Origin: Parendozoicomonas haliclonae
Lineage (GTDB): Bacteria > Pseudomonadota > Gammaproteobacteria > Pseudomonadales > Endozoicomonadaceae
Length of the DNA: 64,000 nucleotides
Direction of reading: 5' to 3'
Assembly: GCF_900174585.1 (NCBI RefSeq)
Contig: NZ_FWPT01000001.1
Location: 372,001-436,000, forward strand
The position numbers were made by a program, and so were the translations under genes. The notes under the pieces are model-generated. The model was not told where the DNA came from. It searched no databases and saw only the letters and a list, made by a program, of their open reading frames with translations. Shown in pieces: positions 29,264 through 39,373 of this stretch (the stretch's first letter is position 1; the number at the start of each line of letters is the position of its first letter).

Positions 29264-30220
29264 TTAAACTGGCGTTACCAGATAGTCGTGAATGGTAATC
29301 TGACCATTGTCGCTCATACTTAGCTTCCAGACCTCATTCACCAGCAGGTTAAGAGACTGGCCATTCAGATGTGAGTCTTCAAAAGTATCGGCGATCAGAC
29401 GAATACGCAGTTCAACATGGTAGCCGCTCCCTTCGTTTTTGATATCAATCTGTTCAATGGTGTGCACGCAGTCAGGCTTAAAGACTTTGCGAGCGCCGGC
29501 GTACCAGTCACGGAAACCTGAGTGCCCCGTGAACGTACCTTCTGGCATGACCATATTCAAATCTTCAGCCAGGGCCGTGGTGTAACTGCTGGTGTCTTCC
29601 TCCAGTTTATCCATAGCGCTGAACCAGTTAGCAACAAAACTCTTAATGCGATTCTCTGGTGAATTGCTCAGTGTGTGAATCAGAGATAACAGACGGTTGC
29701 CATGGTCGCGAGCTCGCGCCTGTACATCTTCCAGTTTGTTGTAAACACCTGGAATGTAAACCATCTGGTGTGTGTAAACCGGTTTGTTGTACTTCAGCCC
29801 AGCAAGGTAGGCGGTCTGCTGGATCGGGTACATGAACTGCTCGATCGGGAAATGGTTGTAACCCAGCGGATCATAAGCATCCTGCGGGCCGCCCACGGTG
29901 AAGGACGCGATCAGTTCTTTATCTTTCAGCTTGTCACCTTCCGGGCCATAGGCGAAGTTGAAGGTCATCACATCATCCATCCACTTCTTCAGCAGGCCCG
30001 GCATGGTGTACCAGTAGAACGGGTACTGCAGAACGATGATGTCGGCTTTGATCAGGGCAGCCTGTTCCGCTGCCACATCAATTTTGTAATCCGGGTACAG
30101 AGTATCCAGACGACGGATGTCAACGCTGTCCAGACGGGAGGCCAGCTGATCGAGAATAACGGTGTTCGTGAAAGACTGCTCAAGATCCGGGTGGCCGGAG
30201 ATTACAACAACGTGGCTCAT
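29264..30220 (-). CDS. NAD(P)H quinone oxidoreductase (flavodoxin fold) fused to a SnoaL-like domain
   Basis: Predicted FMN/FAD-dependent quinone or azo-type reductase. The N-terminal 190 residues look like the MdaB/KefF/NQO1 group: VVVISGHPDLEQSF at the start, VLQYPFYWYTMPGLLKKW, and SFTVGGPQDAY. The remaining 120 residues (about 200-318) resemble an NTF2/SnoaL-like cone domain (FSAMDKLEEDTS, HSGFRDWYAGARKVF). Ordinary members of the reductase family end near residue 200, so this is a fusion. It is transcribed divergently from an adjacent LysR gene, its likely regulator. The start ATG follows GGAGC. Confidence 0.82.
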   Translation of the reverse strand: MSHVVVISGHPDLEQSFTNTVILDQLASRLDSVDIRRLDTLYPDYKIDVAAEQAALIKADIIVLQYPFYWYTMPGLLKKWMDDVMTFNFAYGPEGDKLKDKELIASFTVGGPQDAYDPLGYNHFPIEQFMYPIQQTAYLAGLKYNKPVYTHQMVYIPGVYNKLEDVQARARDHGNRLLSLIHTLSNSPENRIKSFVANWFSAMDKLEEDTSSYTTALAEDLNMVMPEGTFTGHSGFRDWYAGARKVFKPDCVHTIEQIDIKNEGSGYHVELRIRLIADTFEDSHLNGQSLNLLVNEVWKLSMSDNGQITIHDYLVTPV

Positions 30221-30344
30221 GGAAGCTCCTGAAAATATCTGACCTGAGCAGTCTCAAGCCTGCCGGGCAGTGGTTCAATCAAAGAATGAACGCAGTCTAC
30301 CGAGGCAGGATAATTATGTTTAGACTCAAAATTTCTTATAAATT

Positions 30345-30361
30345 GTTAGGTAAGATCTAAC
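30345..30361. promoter_or_regulatory. Candidate LysR operator (GTTAG-N7-CTAAC)
   Basis: A 17-bp inverted repeat with perfect 5-bp arms ends one base before the LysR start codon. It contains a T-N11-A core (T30347 to A30359), the usual LysR-type half-site spacing. It sits in the 142-bp gap between the LysR gene and its divergent reductase target, so autoregulation and control of the reductase are both plausible. Confidence 0.55.
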
Positions 30362-30362
30362 A

Positions 30363-31277
30363 GTGAAAAGCGCGACCTTTAATCAGCTGATGATATTTCA
30401 GGCGATTGTTCAGCAGGGGACTATTCGTGGTGCGGCCCGCAAGCTGGAACTGACGCCGCCGACTGTTAGCCAGACCCTGAAGCAGCTAGAGCAGCACTTG
30501 GGGCTTCCACTGTTTCACCGGACAACTCGCCGGATTGAGCTGACTGAAGCCGGACAACAGCTTTATCAGCAAATCACCGGAGCTGTAGCAACATTGGATT
30601 TCGCTCTGGAAAGTGTTCGCGGCCTGTCAGAGAGGCCATCTGGCAAAGTCAGTATTACCTTGCCACGGTTTGCCTATCAGTTTTTTCTCAAGCCGGTTTT
30701 TGCCGAGTTTTGTCAGCGTTATCCCGATGTCCAGCTGGAGATTTCCGTCTCGGATGAAGCCGTCAATATTCTGAATAAGGGGATAGACGTTGGTATCCGA
30801 TTTGGCGATCGAGTAGAACCGGGAATGGTTGCCCGGCAGTTAACTGCGCCTATGCGTGAAGCGTTGTTTGCTTCACCGGACTATCTCACACGTTATGGGA
30901 TACCAGACAATCCGGAAGAACTGCAACAGCACCGACTGGTTCAATATCGGTTTATGGCCTCGAATCAGTTGGCGCCCCTGAGTTTGCACAACGATGGGCA
31001 AACGACACTGGTGCAGATGCCGCTGGCTATGATAGTGAACGACACGGACGCCATGCTGGATGCCGCCGCCGCGGGGCTCGGTATTGGTCGAATGGTGACG
31101 CCTATGGTTGAGCAGGGTTTTTCGGATGGAACGCTGGTGCCTGTACTCGAAAGCTTCTGGATGCCTATGTCGGGGCTCTATCTCTATTTTGTCCAGAACA
31201 GCCAGAAGGCTGCACGGGTTCGGGTTTTGATCGATTATCTGGTGGAGAAAGGGCGGCTGCATCATGGGGCTAGTTAA
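30363..31277 (+). CDS. LysR family transcriptional regulator
   Basis: DNA-binding regulator of 304 residues. The N-terminal winged helix-turn-helix (about 1-60) has FQAIVQQGTIRGAARKLELT and TVSQTLKQLEQHLGLPLFHR. The effector domain fills about residues 90-295. The start is GTG. It lies divergently next to the quinone-reductase/SnoaL gene, the pattern typical of LysR proteins and their targets, and probably senses a quinone, electrophile or oxidant. The ligand cannot be told from sequence. Confidence 0.92.
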   Translation: MKSATFNQLMIFQAIVQQGTIRGAARKLELTPPTVSQTLKQLEQHLGLPLFHRTTRRIELTEAGQQLYQQITGAVATLDFALESVRGLSERPSGKVSITLPRFAYQFFLKPVFAEFCQRYPDVQLEISVSDEAVNILNKGIDVGIRFGDRVEPGMVARQLTAPMREALFASPDYLTRYGIPDNPEELQQHRLVQYRFMASNQLAPLSLHNDGQTTLVQMPLAMIVNDTDAMLDAAAAGLGIGRMVTPMVEQGFSDGTLVPVLESFWMPMSGLYLYFVQNSQKAARVRVLIDYLVEKGRLHHGAS

Positions 31278-31306
31278 GAACTGTTGCGATAAGCTGGCCG
31301 GCACGA

Positions 31307-31334
31307 CTTGAAAATTACAGGATCACCCTCATAT
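31307..31334 (+). promoter_or_regulatory. Sigma-32 (heat shock) promoter of clpB
   Basis: CTTGAAA (31307-31313), a 13-bp spacer and CCTCATAT (31327-31334) match the RpoH consensus CTTGAAA-N13/14-CCCCATNT with one mismatch. The site lies about 40 bp before the clpB start. ClpB is a classical heat-shock gene. Confidence 0.85.
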
Positions 31335-31374
31335 TTTGAATTAACCAAGGTGACGGACTCTGTGAGGATCTGCG

Positions 31375-33939
31375 ATGAAAGGGTTTACCAGCAAGCTGCA
31401 ATCGGCCTTTTCCGATGCACAATCACTGGCCATCGGAAAAGACAACACCTCCATTGAACCAGCCCATCTGCTGCATGTGATGATAGAGCAGCAGGGTGGA
31501 TCAGTACGACCGCTTTTGGCGCAGGTGGGTTTTGATATTGCCACTGTGCAGCAAGGGCTTGCCGGTATTATTGATAAGTGCCCGGTGGTGCAGAATCCCA
31601 CAGGTGATATCCAGCCGTCACAGAGCCTGATTCGTCTTCTAAATCTCGCCGACAAACTTGCCCAGCAGAATAACGATCAGTTTATCAGTAGTGAAACTGT
31701 CCTGATTGTTATGATGGACGACGGTGGTGATGTTGGTCAGCTGCTGCGTGATCAGGGCGTCAGCAAGAAAGCCCTGGAAACTGCGATTAAGAATCTGCGT
31801 GGCGGTGCCAGTGTTAATGATCCCAATGCGGAAGACAGCCGCAATGCCCTTTCCAAATACACCGTAGACCTGACCACCCGTGCTGAAGAGGGCAAGCTGG
31901 ATCCTGTGATTGGCCGTGATGATGAAATTCGTCGTACGGTTCAGGTTCTGCAGCGCCGCACCAAAAATAACCCGGTTTTAATTGGTGAGCCGGGTGTTGG
32001 TAAAACTGCCATTATCGAAGGTCTGGCTCTGCGCATCGTTAATGGTGAGGTGCCGGAAGGGATTCGCCATAAACGTATTCTGTCCCTTGATCTTGGTGCA
32101 TTGCTGGCTGGTGCCAAGTATCGGGGTGACTTTGAAGAGCGCCTGAAAGCTGTTCTTAATGATCTGGCCAAGCAGGAAGGGCAGATCATCCTGTTTATTG
32201 ATGAGCTGCACACCATGGTTGGCGCCGGTAAGGCCGAAGGTTCCATGGATGCCGGTAATATGCTCAAGCCTGCGCTGGCTCGTGGCGAGCTGCATTGTGT
32301 CGGTGCTACGACACTGGATGAATACCGTCAGTATATCGAGAAGGACGCAGCCCTTGAACGTCGTTTCCAGAAGGTGCTGGTGGATGAGCCTTCTGTCGAA
32401 GACACCATCGCCATACTGCGTGGTTTGAAAGAACGTTATGAAGTTCACCACCATGTAGATATCACTGACTCGGCAATCATTGCCGCTGCCAAACTGTCCC
32501 ATCGCTATATCACCGATCGTCAGCTGCCAGATAAGGCTATCGATCTTGTGGATGAAGCGGCCAGCCGTATCCGTATGGAGATGGACTCCAAGCCGGAATC
32601 CATGGATAAGCTCGAGCGTCGTTTGATTCAGCTGAAGATAGAGAAAGAGGCGCTGAAGAAAGAGACAGACGAGCCTTCCAAAAAGCGTCTGGCGGTGCTG
32701 GATGATGAGATCGCCGATCTCGATAAACAGTATTCCGATCTGGATGAAGTCTGGATGCGCGAGAAAGCTGTGCTTTCCGGCGCCCAGAAGTTTAAGGAAG
32801 AGAAGGAAAAGCTTCTGCTGGAGCTGGACGCTGCCAACCGTGCCGGTGATCTGACCAAAATGTCAGAGATTCAATACGGCAAGCTGCCGGAAGTTGAGAA
32901 GCAGATTCAACAGGCACAGGAGCAGGAAACCATTGGGATGACCTTGTTGCGTAACAAGGTCACGGATGAAGAGATTGCCGAAGTGGTCAGTCGCTGGACT
33001 GGTATTCCGGTGAACAAGATGCTGGAAGGCGAGCGGGAAAAACTCCTGCGTATGGAAGAAGAGCTCCATGATCGGGTTATCGGTCAGGATGAAGCGGTCA
33101 AGGCTGTCTCCAACGCCGTGCGCCGCAGCCGCGCCGGGTTGTCGGATCCTAATCGCCCTAATGGCTCGTTTATGTTCCTCGGCCCAACCGGTGTGGGTAA
33201 AACCGAGCTATGCAAGGCGCTGGCAGAATTCCTGTTTGATACCGAAGAAGCCGTTGTCCGGATCGATATGTCCGAATTTATGGAGAAGCACTCTGTCGCA
33301 CGTTTGCTGGGTGCACCTCCTGGGTATGTCGGTTATGAAGAGGGTGGTTATCTGACTGAAGCCGTACGTCGTCGTCCTTATAGTGTTGTGCTGTTGGATG
33401 AAGTCGAGAAGGCTCACCCGGATGTATTCAATATTTTGCTGCAGGTGCTGGATGATGGTCGTTTGACCGATGGGCAAGGTCGAACTGTCGATTTCCGTAA
33501 CACTGTGGTGGTGATGACCTCGAACCTGGGCTCTGATCTGATTCAGGGGCTGAAGGATGATGAGTTTGAAACTGTGAAGAGCACGCTGATGGATGTTGTC
33601 GGTCAGCACTTCCGCCCTGAATTTGTGAACCGGATTGATGAGCTGGTGGTGTTCCATCCGCTGGCCAAAGACCAGATCTCCGGCATTGCCTCTATTCAGC
33701 TGGATTCGCTGCGTAAGCGTTTGACCGAGAGTGATCTGTCTCTTGATGTATCGCAGGCGGCAATGAATATGATTGTTGAGGCCGGCTTTGACCCGGTATA
33801 CGGTGCCCGTCCATTGAAGCGTGCCATTCAGCGGGAAATTGAGAACCCCTTGGCTCAGGCCATACTTGGCGGTCAGTTTGCGCCGGGTGTCACCATCAAG
33901 GTTGATGAAAAAGACGGCCAAATGGTGTTCAGTAGTTAA
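31375..33939 (+). CDS. clpB: Chaperone disaggregase ClpB
   Basis: ClpB is a hexameric AAA+ disaggregase that works with DnaK. The 854-residue protein has an N-terminal Clp repeat domain (about 1-145), AAA1 with GEPGVGKT (about residue 205), a middle coiled-coil domain (about 400-525, [18 protein letters not shown]), and AAA2 with GPTGVGKTE (about residue 603). [11 protein letters not shown] and [13 protein letters not shown] are pore-loop regions. It sits behind a sigma-32 promoter. Its stop overlaps by 4 bp the stop of the convergent giant coiled-coil gene, with no terminator between. Confidence 0.98.
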   Translation: MKGFTSKLQSAFSDAQSLAIGKDNTSIEPAHLLHVMIEQQGGSVRPLLAQVGFDIATVQQGLAGIIDKCPVVQNPTGDIQPSQSLIRLLNLADKLAQQNNDQFISSETVLIVMMDDGGDVGQLLRDQGVSKKALETAIKNLRGGASVNDPNAEDSRNALSKYTVDLTTRAEEGKLDPVIGRDDEIRRTVQVLQRRTKNNPVLIGEPGVGKTAIIEGLALRIVNGEVPEGIRHKRILSLDLGALLAGAKYRGDFEERLKAVLNDLAKQEGQIILFIDELHTMVGAGKAEGSMDAGNMLKPALARGELHCVGATTLDEYRQYIEKDAALERRFQKVLVDEPSVEDTIAILRGLKERYEVHHHVDITDSAIIAAAKLSHRYITDRQLPDKAIDLVDEAASRIRMEMDSKPESMDKLERRLIQLKIEKEALKKETDEPSKKRLAVLDDEIADLDKQYSDLDEVWMREKAVLSGAQKFKEEKEKLLLELDAANRAGDLTKMSEIQYGKLPEVEKQIQQAQEQETIGMTLLRNKVTDEEIAEVVSRWTGIPVNKMLEGEREKLLRMEEELHDRVIGQDEAVKAVSNAVRRSRAGLSDPNRPNGSFMFLGPTGVGKTELCKALAEFLFDTEEAVVRIDMSEFMEKHSVARLLGAPPGYVGYEEGGYLTEAVRRRPYSVVLLDEVEKAHPDVFNILLQVLDDGRLTDGQGRTVDFRNTVVVMTSNLGSDLIQGLKDDEFETVKSTLMDVVGQHFRPEFVNRIDELVVFHPLAKDQISGIASIQLDSLRKRLTESDLSLDVSQAAMNMIVEAGFDPVYGARPLKRAIQREIENPLAQAILGGQFAPGVTIKVDEKDGQMVFSS

Positions 33940-36900
33940 TTCACCCTAAGTGGGTGATCGAGGATTGGTGTTGGGGGAGTCTGAGCTTTTATACGTGATG
34001 GGCTCCCTTTTTCTTGCGAGATCTTTCGCAGTTTACTGGGTGAGAGTGGCTTGGTGATTCTGGTCTGCCCTGCACCTATACCTTCTGTCACATCTTCATC
34101 GTCACTGGTATTACTGCTGAAACCACTGTCGTACTCCTGAGAGCTTTGGGGTGTCAGTCGGATAGTTTCCTCAAGCTGTTTTGATTCATCCGTGGGAAGG
34201 ATGTTGTGAATCAGTCCGGCAGCATACTCTGCGGCCAGTTGCTGATTCGCAGCTTTGGGAACAATCTTCCATTCGCTAAACCGTGACAGTATCGGACCAA
34301 GCTCATGGGGGATTGTAGGACTGTTCAGGCCAAGGCTACTGACCATATCGGCAATAGCATCGTACTTGCCCGCAGGTTCGGCCTTGCGGAGAAGTTCCTG
34401 TAATTCGGTAATATTCTGTTGGGATGTGGCCAGAATCTCGACCAGCATCCGTAGTGCTTCATTTCTGCGGGCAATCTGGGTTCCGTGATCCAGTTTGTCT
34501 TTTGAGAGTTGATCCACTTCTTCTTCGGTCACCATGACATCCTGCTGATAGAGATCTTTCAGCTCGGTAAGCTCTTTGTTGAGTCGGGTGATCTCTTTAT
34601 GCAGGTCAGCCTTTGCGGCAGAGTCTGATGAGTCGGGCTTGGATGTCTCCGGTGGTGATGGCAGTGCTTTCTGCTTGGCTAGTATGGCCAGCTTTTTCTC
34701 GGCCGCTTCCAGTTCTTTCCAGGACTTGCGACAGTCTTGTTCCCAGGAGTCGGTACGAACTTTTTCCCTTGTCAGCTTCTTCTCGAGTTCCTTAACTTTT
34801 TTCATGCTTCGTTGTAAGGATTGCTCGACAGAGCTTTTCAATTCATCACTTTCCCCAAGCTGCTCGGTAAGGGCTCTTGATTTGCTGATCTCATCGGATA
34901 ACTGTTTTTGGCTATCTTTGTGGGCTTGCTCTGCATCCAGTTTGTGTTTTTCGCTCTCGCCGAGCTGAATAGAAAGGTAGCCTACCTGTTTGGTCTGTTT
35001 GGACAGTTCTTCTTTAGCTTCACTCAGTTTATCCCGTATCTGGCTGTTACTGGCTGTCAGCTTCTCATTCGAGAGGATAAGAGCCTTCCATTTGCTCTTA
35101 AGCTCATCAATGGCGTTTCTCAGGGATTGATCATCCAGCTCAAGCTGTTCGGGAGGGAGGGAGTTCGGTGTCTCCGGTTTTGCATCGGACTCGGAGGTAA
35201 TTTGTGAGATGGTCTCACTCAAGTCTTTACGTAGAGTCAGCCACTGTGTTCTTAACTGGTGGTTTTGCTGCTCAATAGCCTGTGCCTTACTGACAACAGT
35301 CTCCAGTGTTTTGACTTTCTCTTCTGATTTTTCCAGCCCTTTTAGAGCTTTCTCCATCATGGTGTTCAGGGTTGTAATCTGTTCGCTTTGTCCGGCATTA
35401 ACTGTTTTTAGTTTTCCGATGGCAGTGGAGAGTTTGGTATTTTGCTCTACCAAAGCCTGCTTGGCTTTCTTCAATGCCTGCTGTTCAGCGGAGAGTGATG
35501 CAAATTCTTTTTGTTTTTGCGAGGCAGTGGCTTTCAGAGCTTTGGTTTCCTGATCATAAGCCTGCTTTTGGTTGAGCATCTGAGCGTTGAGCTCTGCCTG
35601 TTGTTTTTGGGCTGTCAGCAACTGTTCAGACAAATTCTTAGCAAGGTCTGATTGCTCAGAAAGCTGCTTACGGGTTTCGGCCAATACTCGTTCCTGCTCG
35701 CTGCGGGCTGTATTGACCTTCCCGGTTTCCTCTCTGGCTGTCTGCTCACTCTGACGCAGAATTTTAAGCTCATTGTTGAGCTTCTCCTGTGTTGTTGCAG
35801 CATCGCCGGAGATCTTATCAAGAGAGCTTTGTAGCTGATTAACCTGTTGCTGCTTTTCGGTTAAGGCCGTTTCTTTGCTGTTCAGAGTTTCGTTGAGTTC
35901 CCGGATCTGACTTTGGAAATGTACGTTGGCCTGCTCTGTGGTTTTCAGATTGTCTTGTAGTTCATTAATGCGTGTTTGAAGTTGCTGCTTTCCTTCTTCT
36001 GATAAGCGGCTGTTATCGGATAGCTGCTGCTGGAGTTCAAGCTCCTGTTTCTTCAGGCGTGAGTTTTCTTCTTGTGTGGTGTGCTGCAGTTCTTTCAGTC
36101 CGGCCAGTTCTGCGACAATGGATGCCCGTTGGCTCACGACATCCTTGTGAGTGGCCTGTAACACAGTGAATTCTTCCAGCAGTGAGTTGCGGGTGGTTTC
36201 TGAACGAGTCAGTTGCTCCATAAGCTGGGCATTGGTTCTGTCTACCGACTCCTTGGCCTGCAGCTGCTGAGTCAGCTTCTCAATCTCTGCCTGTAATGAG
36301 GAAACCTTTGCTTTTGCTTCAGACAGCTCTGTGCTGGATTTGCGCAGCTCCTCCTCAGATTGTTGCAGCGTATGATCTTGATCGTTATTTCTTTTCGTCA
36401 GCAGACTGATCTGTTTCTTACTGTCTTGGAGCTCAGTCTTCAGTTGGGTGAGTAGCTTCTGGGTTTTCAGGCTCTCAATGGATGAGAGTCTTATCTGTTC
36501 TTCCAGCTGTTTGATGGTTTCCAGATTTGCCTGAGAGTTTTCTTTCTCTTTACTGAGATCCTGCGTCAGGGTCTGGTTTTTGGTTTTTAATGTCTCTATC
36601 TCTTTCAGGGCGCTGTTCAGTTGTTCTCTTAATGCCGCAGCTTCCTGGTCCTTTTGGGTGGTGGCTGTTGTCAGCTGAGTTTGAAGAGACTGGTTTTGTT
36701 TCTGCAATTCGGTTTCTGTTTTTTTACTGACTTCCAGCTTGTGTGAGGCGTCTTCAAGTTTCTTTAGAGTCTCACCATGCTCAAGCTTTTGCTGATCCAG
36801 TTGCTGGCCCAGCGTTGTGACCTGCTTTTGAGTATTGAGTAACTGTTCCCGTTCTTTGTCCAGCTCACGGCTTTTCTGCTCCAGAGACAGCTGGGTGGTA

Positions 36901-38915
36901 TGAAGTTCATGCTGCACTTCATTATTGCGGGTGCGTTCCTGAGTGAGAGCCTTGCTCAACGAACTGTGGCTGATAACCAGAGAGCCAACGGCAGCGTGGA
37001 GACTTGTGTGGGTTGGCCTGGATGGTGGAACCACGCCCTGAATCGTTTGAACCAGCTTTTTCGTTTCCTGTTTATGATCAAAGAGCTGATTGCGCAAACC
37101 ACTGTTTTCTCTCGATATCTCCGCGAGTTGCTGCTCGTGCTGCTTTTTTATATGGACGGTAAATTGCTTTTGCTCTTCGAGGCTTTTCTTATGCAGGTCG
37201 AGTTGATTTTGGGCCTGTTTGACCTGCTTCTCTGTGTCCGATAGTGATTGTTTAAGCGCCTTATTCTCTTGTTGGGTGGCTTCGGTCAAATCGAGTGCGT
37301 CCTCGGCCACATGTTCTGCAGTTGTGGCTCTCAACTTGGCTTCTTCAAGTTGTGTGCTTAAATCCCCTATGGTTTGTCTGGAGAGCTTGTCCTGCTCCAG
37401 ATGTTTGTTGATTTCGGTTTTCAGCGCCGTTTCGCTGTTCTGGCTGGTCAGCAGTGCCTGCTGCGTTTGTTTGAGCTCAAACTGGGCTTTGCCAAGACGG
37501 GTGTGGCTGTCTTTAAGTTTTTCTACCACCTGAGCCATCGCTTCCTTTGTCGTGTCGAGCTGGCTGGCGGTGAGGGAGTAATTTTTGGTGAGATCTTCGT
37601 TGGCTTTTTTCAGCGCAATATTATCGCGCAGCTGTTCATTAATCTGGTTTTGCAGCTGATGGCTACGGACTTTGCTTTTGGCCAGCTGCTGGCTGACAAC
37701 TTCCAAAGTATTGGTTTTCTTATCCAATGCCTGTTGCAGGGCGACAACTTTCTGGCCGAGACGTTTGCTGTTTTGTTCCAGAGTCTGCTGGCGAAGTCGT
37801 AGCTCGACATCTGTGCTTTTGAGTTGCTGAAGCTGAGCCTCAAGGTTTTGCTTCGCCTGTTTGGCCAGCTCCAGCTCATGGTGAAGAGCTTTGATCGCAG
37901 ACGCTTTGGTGTTCAGGTCTTTGGTCAGTTGTTGCTGGTGGTCCTGTAGTGCAGCGTTTTCCTTAAGCAGGCTGCCAATAGTGCTTTCATGTTGAAGCAA
38001 ACGTTTTTGCAGAAGCTCAACAGCCTTTGGGCTTTCAGGGGGGTGTTGGGTGATCTGATGGATCTGGGATGAAGAGACGGAAGCCTGGGTGAGCAGCTTG
38101 TGGGATCTCTTTTTAAGCTGTCCGGTTTCCCTCGAAGTTTCAGACAGACTGTGCCGCAGTTGCTCGGCCTCTTTGGCTTTGCCTTTGACATGGCTCGTCG
38201 TTGAGAGGGTTTCTGTCTGGAGGGCTTTGGTCTGTTTCAGGGCTTCGTCGGTCTGCTGAACCAGTTCATGGGTCTGTTCCAGAAGTTCGTCTTCGGGAGC
38301 CAGGGCTGGGCTGTCGATATGCTCTGTCAGAGGAAGGGGAAGAAAAGGGCCCTTTTCCTGAAACAGTGAGATCAGCGAGTTGACGTTGACGTTGCGGCAG
38401 GTGACCGCAATAGGTTCATCCAGATTGATGCTGCTGGAGTGAATCTCAACCCCGGAATGGGACAGGTTGCCAAAGCCGGCCTGAACCTTCCAGCCAGGCG
38501 TTTGTTGCTCAGCTCTGGCTCCGAGAACCCCGCGGGTGGGGGTGCAGATCACATCGATAGGTTTCAGTTTGGCCAGATGCTCGGTACCTCTGACGCCGGT
38601 CGCTCTGGTTTTATTTACACCCTGCTGGAGTCGGGCCTGTTGTTGCTTCTGGCGGTCTGTGGTTTCTGTGGGAATAGTTTTGGGGTATTCCAGAAGCTCC
38701 CGGGACTCAGGAGGAATAAAGCTGGGTAGCGAGACATGAGCTGGTGAAGCGTTGCGATCGTAAAGTTTCTTGTCGTGCGGGTGAGGCTGGTTGCCCGGTT
38801 TTGGCGTAAAGCGTTTGGCTGTTGGCTTCGGTTGGGTATTGGGTGTCAGATTCTCGACGCCTATGGTGACGCCAGACGGCTTCTGTCCGTTAGAGCCCGT
38901 TACTCCCTTTCCCAC
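33936..38915 (-). CDS. Giant coiled-coil protein, 1659 residues, unknown function
   Basis: I do not recognise a named family. The start is GTG, since an in-frame stop lies three codons before it. The first 200 residues are polar and Pro-rich. From about residue 210 to 1480 the protein is an almost unbroken Gln/Glu/Lys/Leu-rich coiled coil, similar in composition to myosin-tail or SMC arms but with no ATPase heads. A short, more globular part follows (about 1500-1570, including [15 protein letters not shown]). The last 70 residues are Ser/Asp/Pro-rich and disordered. No signal peptide or membrane segment is seen. It may be cytoskeletal, a scaffold or a secreted effector. It is convergent with clpB. 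Confidence 0.75.
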   Translation of the reverse strand: MGKGVTGSNGQKPSGVTIGVENLTPNTQPKPTAKRFTPKPGNQPHPHDKKLYDRNASPAHVSLPSFIPPESRELLEYPKTIPTETTDRQKQQQARLQQGVNKTRATGVRGTEHLAKLKPIDVICTPTRGVLGARAEQQTPGWKVQAGFGNLSHSGVEIHSSSINLDEPIAVTCRNVNVNSLISLFQEKGPFLPLPLTEHIDSPALAPEDELLEQTHELVQQTDEALKQTKALQTETLSTTSHVKGKAKEAEQLRHSLSETSRETGQLKKRSHKLLTQASVSSSQIHQITQHPPESPKAVELLQKRLLQHESTIGSLLKENAALQDHQQQLTKDLNTKASAIKALHHELELAKQAKQNLEAQLQQLKSTDVELRLRQQTLEQNSKRLGQKVVALQQALDKKTNTLEVVSQQLAKSKVRSHQLQNQINEQLRDNIALKKANEDLTKNYSLTASQLDTTKEAMAQVVEKLKDSHTRLGKAQFELKQTQQALLTSQNSETALKTEINKHLEQDKLSRQTIGDLSTQLEEAKLRATTAEHVAEDALDLTEATQQENKALKQSLSDTEKQVKQAQNQLDLHKKSLEEQKQFTVHIKKQHEQQLAEISRENSGLRNQLFDHKQETKKLVQTIQGVVPPSRPTHTSLHAAVGSLVISHSSLSKALTQERTRNNEVQHELHTTQLSLEQKSRELDKEREQLLNTQKQVTTLGQQLDQQKLEHGETLKKLEDASHKLEVSKKTETELQKQNQSLQTQLTTATTQKDQEAAALREQLNSALKEIETLKTKNQTLTQDLSKEKENSQANLETIKQLEEQIRLSSIESLKTQKLLTQLKTELQDSKKQISLLTKRNNDQDHTLQQSEEELRKSSTELSEAKAKVSSLQAEIEKLTQQLQAKESVDRTNAQLMEQLTRSETTRNSLLEEFTVLQATHKDVVSQRASIVAELAGLKELQHTTQEENSRLKKQELELQQQLSDNSRLSEEGKQQLQTRINELQDNLKTTEQANVHFQSQIRELNETLNSKETALTEKQQQVNQLQSSLDKISGDAATTQEKLNNELKILRQSEQTAREETGKVNTARSEQERVLAETRKQLSEQSDLAKNLSEQLLTAQKQQAELNAQMLNQKQAYDQETKALKATASQKQKEFASLSAEQQALKKAKQALVEQNTKLSTAIGKLKTVNAGQSEQITTLNTMMEKALKGLEKSEEKVKTLETVVSKAQAIEQQNHQLRTQWLTLRKDLSETISQITSESDAKPETPNSLPPEQLELDDQSLRNAIDELKSKWKALILSNEKLTASNSQIRDKLSEAKEELSKQTKQVGYLSIQLGESEKHKLDAEQAHKDSQKQLSDEISKSRALTEQLGESDELKSSVEQSLQRSMKKVKELEKKLTREKVRTDSWEQDCRKSWKELEAAEKKLAILAKQKALPSPPETSKPDSSDSAAKADLHKEITRLNKELTELKDLYQQDVMVTEEEVDQLSKDKLDHGTQIARRNEALRMLVEILATSQQNITELQELLRKAEPAGKYDAIADMVSSLGLNSPTIPHELGPILSRFSEWKIVPKAANQQLAAEYAAGLIHNILPTDESKQLEETIRLTPQSSQEYDSGFSSNTSDDEDVTEGIGAGQTRITKPLSPSKLRKISQEKGSPSRIKAQTPPTPILDHPLRVN

Positions 38916-38989
38916 AGTCGTTCATCCACACCTGTTCCATTAGGAGTAAGTAAAGCAGTTTCCAGCCGTCTGGTGCAGGTTGGATGGCC

Positions 38990-39373
38990 TCAGGTGTGTT
39001 CTGCAAGGATCTTTTTGACCAGCTGGTGATCTTCCTCGCTGATATCGAGAATGCGGAAGCCACTCCAATACTGGGTTTGGCAGTTACCTTCTTTCTGCCA
39101 GACGGCTTCTACGCCGAGGTTGATGGTGCTTGTGCCGCTGTTGGTAGGAGTAGCTTGCTGGTCGCGGGCAATGATCAGGCACTGAAGCACCATGCCTTCA
39201 GGGATGGGCGTGCGGCTGCTCAGCATAAAGCCGCCTTCGGAGAGATTGACCAGTTTACCAATGGGTTCGCCAGAGAGTGCATTGTGGAGCTCGAGGTCGA
39301 TCTCGAGCGTATGGCGTGGCTCGCGACGTTTGTCCTGATGCTGCTCTGATGATTTGACTGGGTCTTTAATCAT
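38990..39373 (-). CDS. PilZ domain protein (cyclic di-GMP binding)
   Basis: A single PilZ domain of 127 residues. The two c-di-GMP-binding motifs are present: RxxxR at R16-R20 (KRREPRH) and NLSEGGF around residues 43-49 (the [D/N]xSxxG motif). It starts 4 bp inside the end of the DUF1631 gene, so the two are translationally coupled and probably work together. A role in c-di-GMP-dependent surface or motility control is inference from the domain. Confidence 0.88.
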   Translation of the reverse strand: MIKDPVKSSEQHQDKRREPRHTLEIDLELHNALSGEPIGKLVNLSEGGFMLSSRTPIPEGMVLQCLIIARDQQATPTNSGTSTINLGVEAVWQKEGNCQTQYWSGFRILDISEEDHQLVKKILAEHT

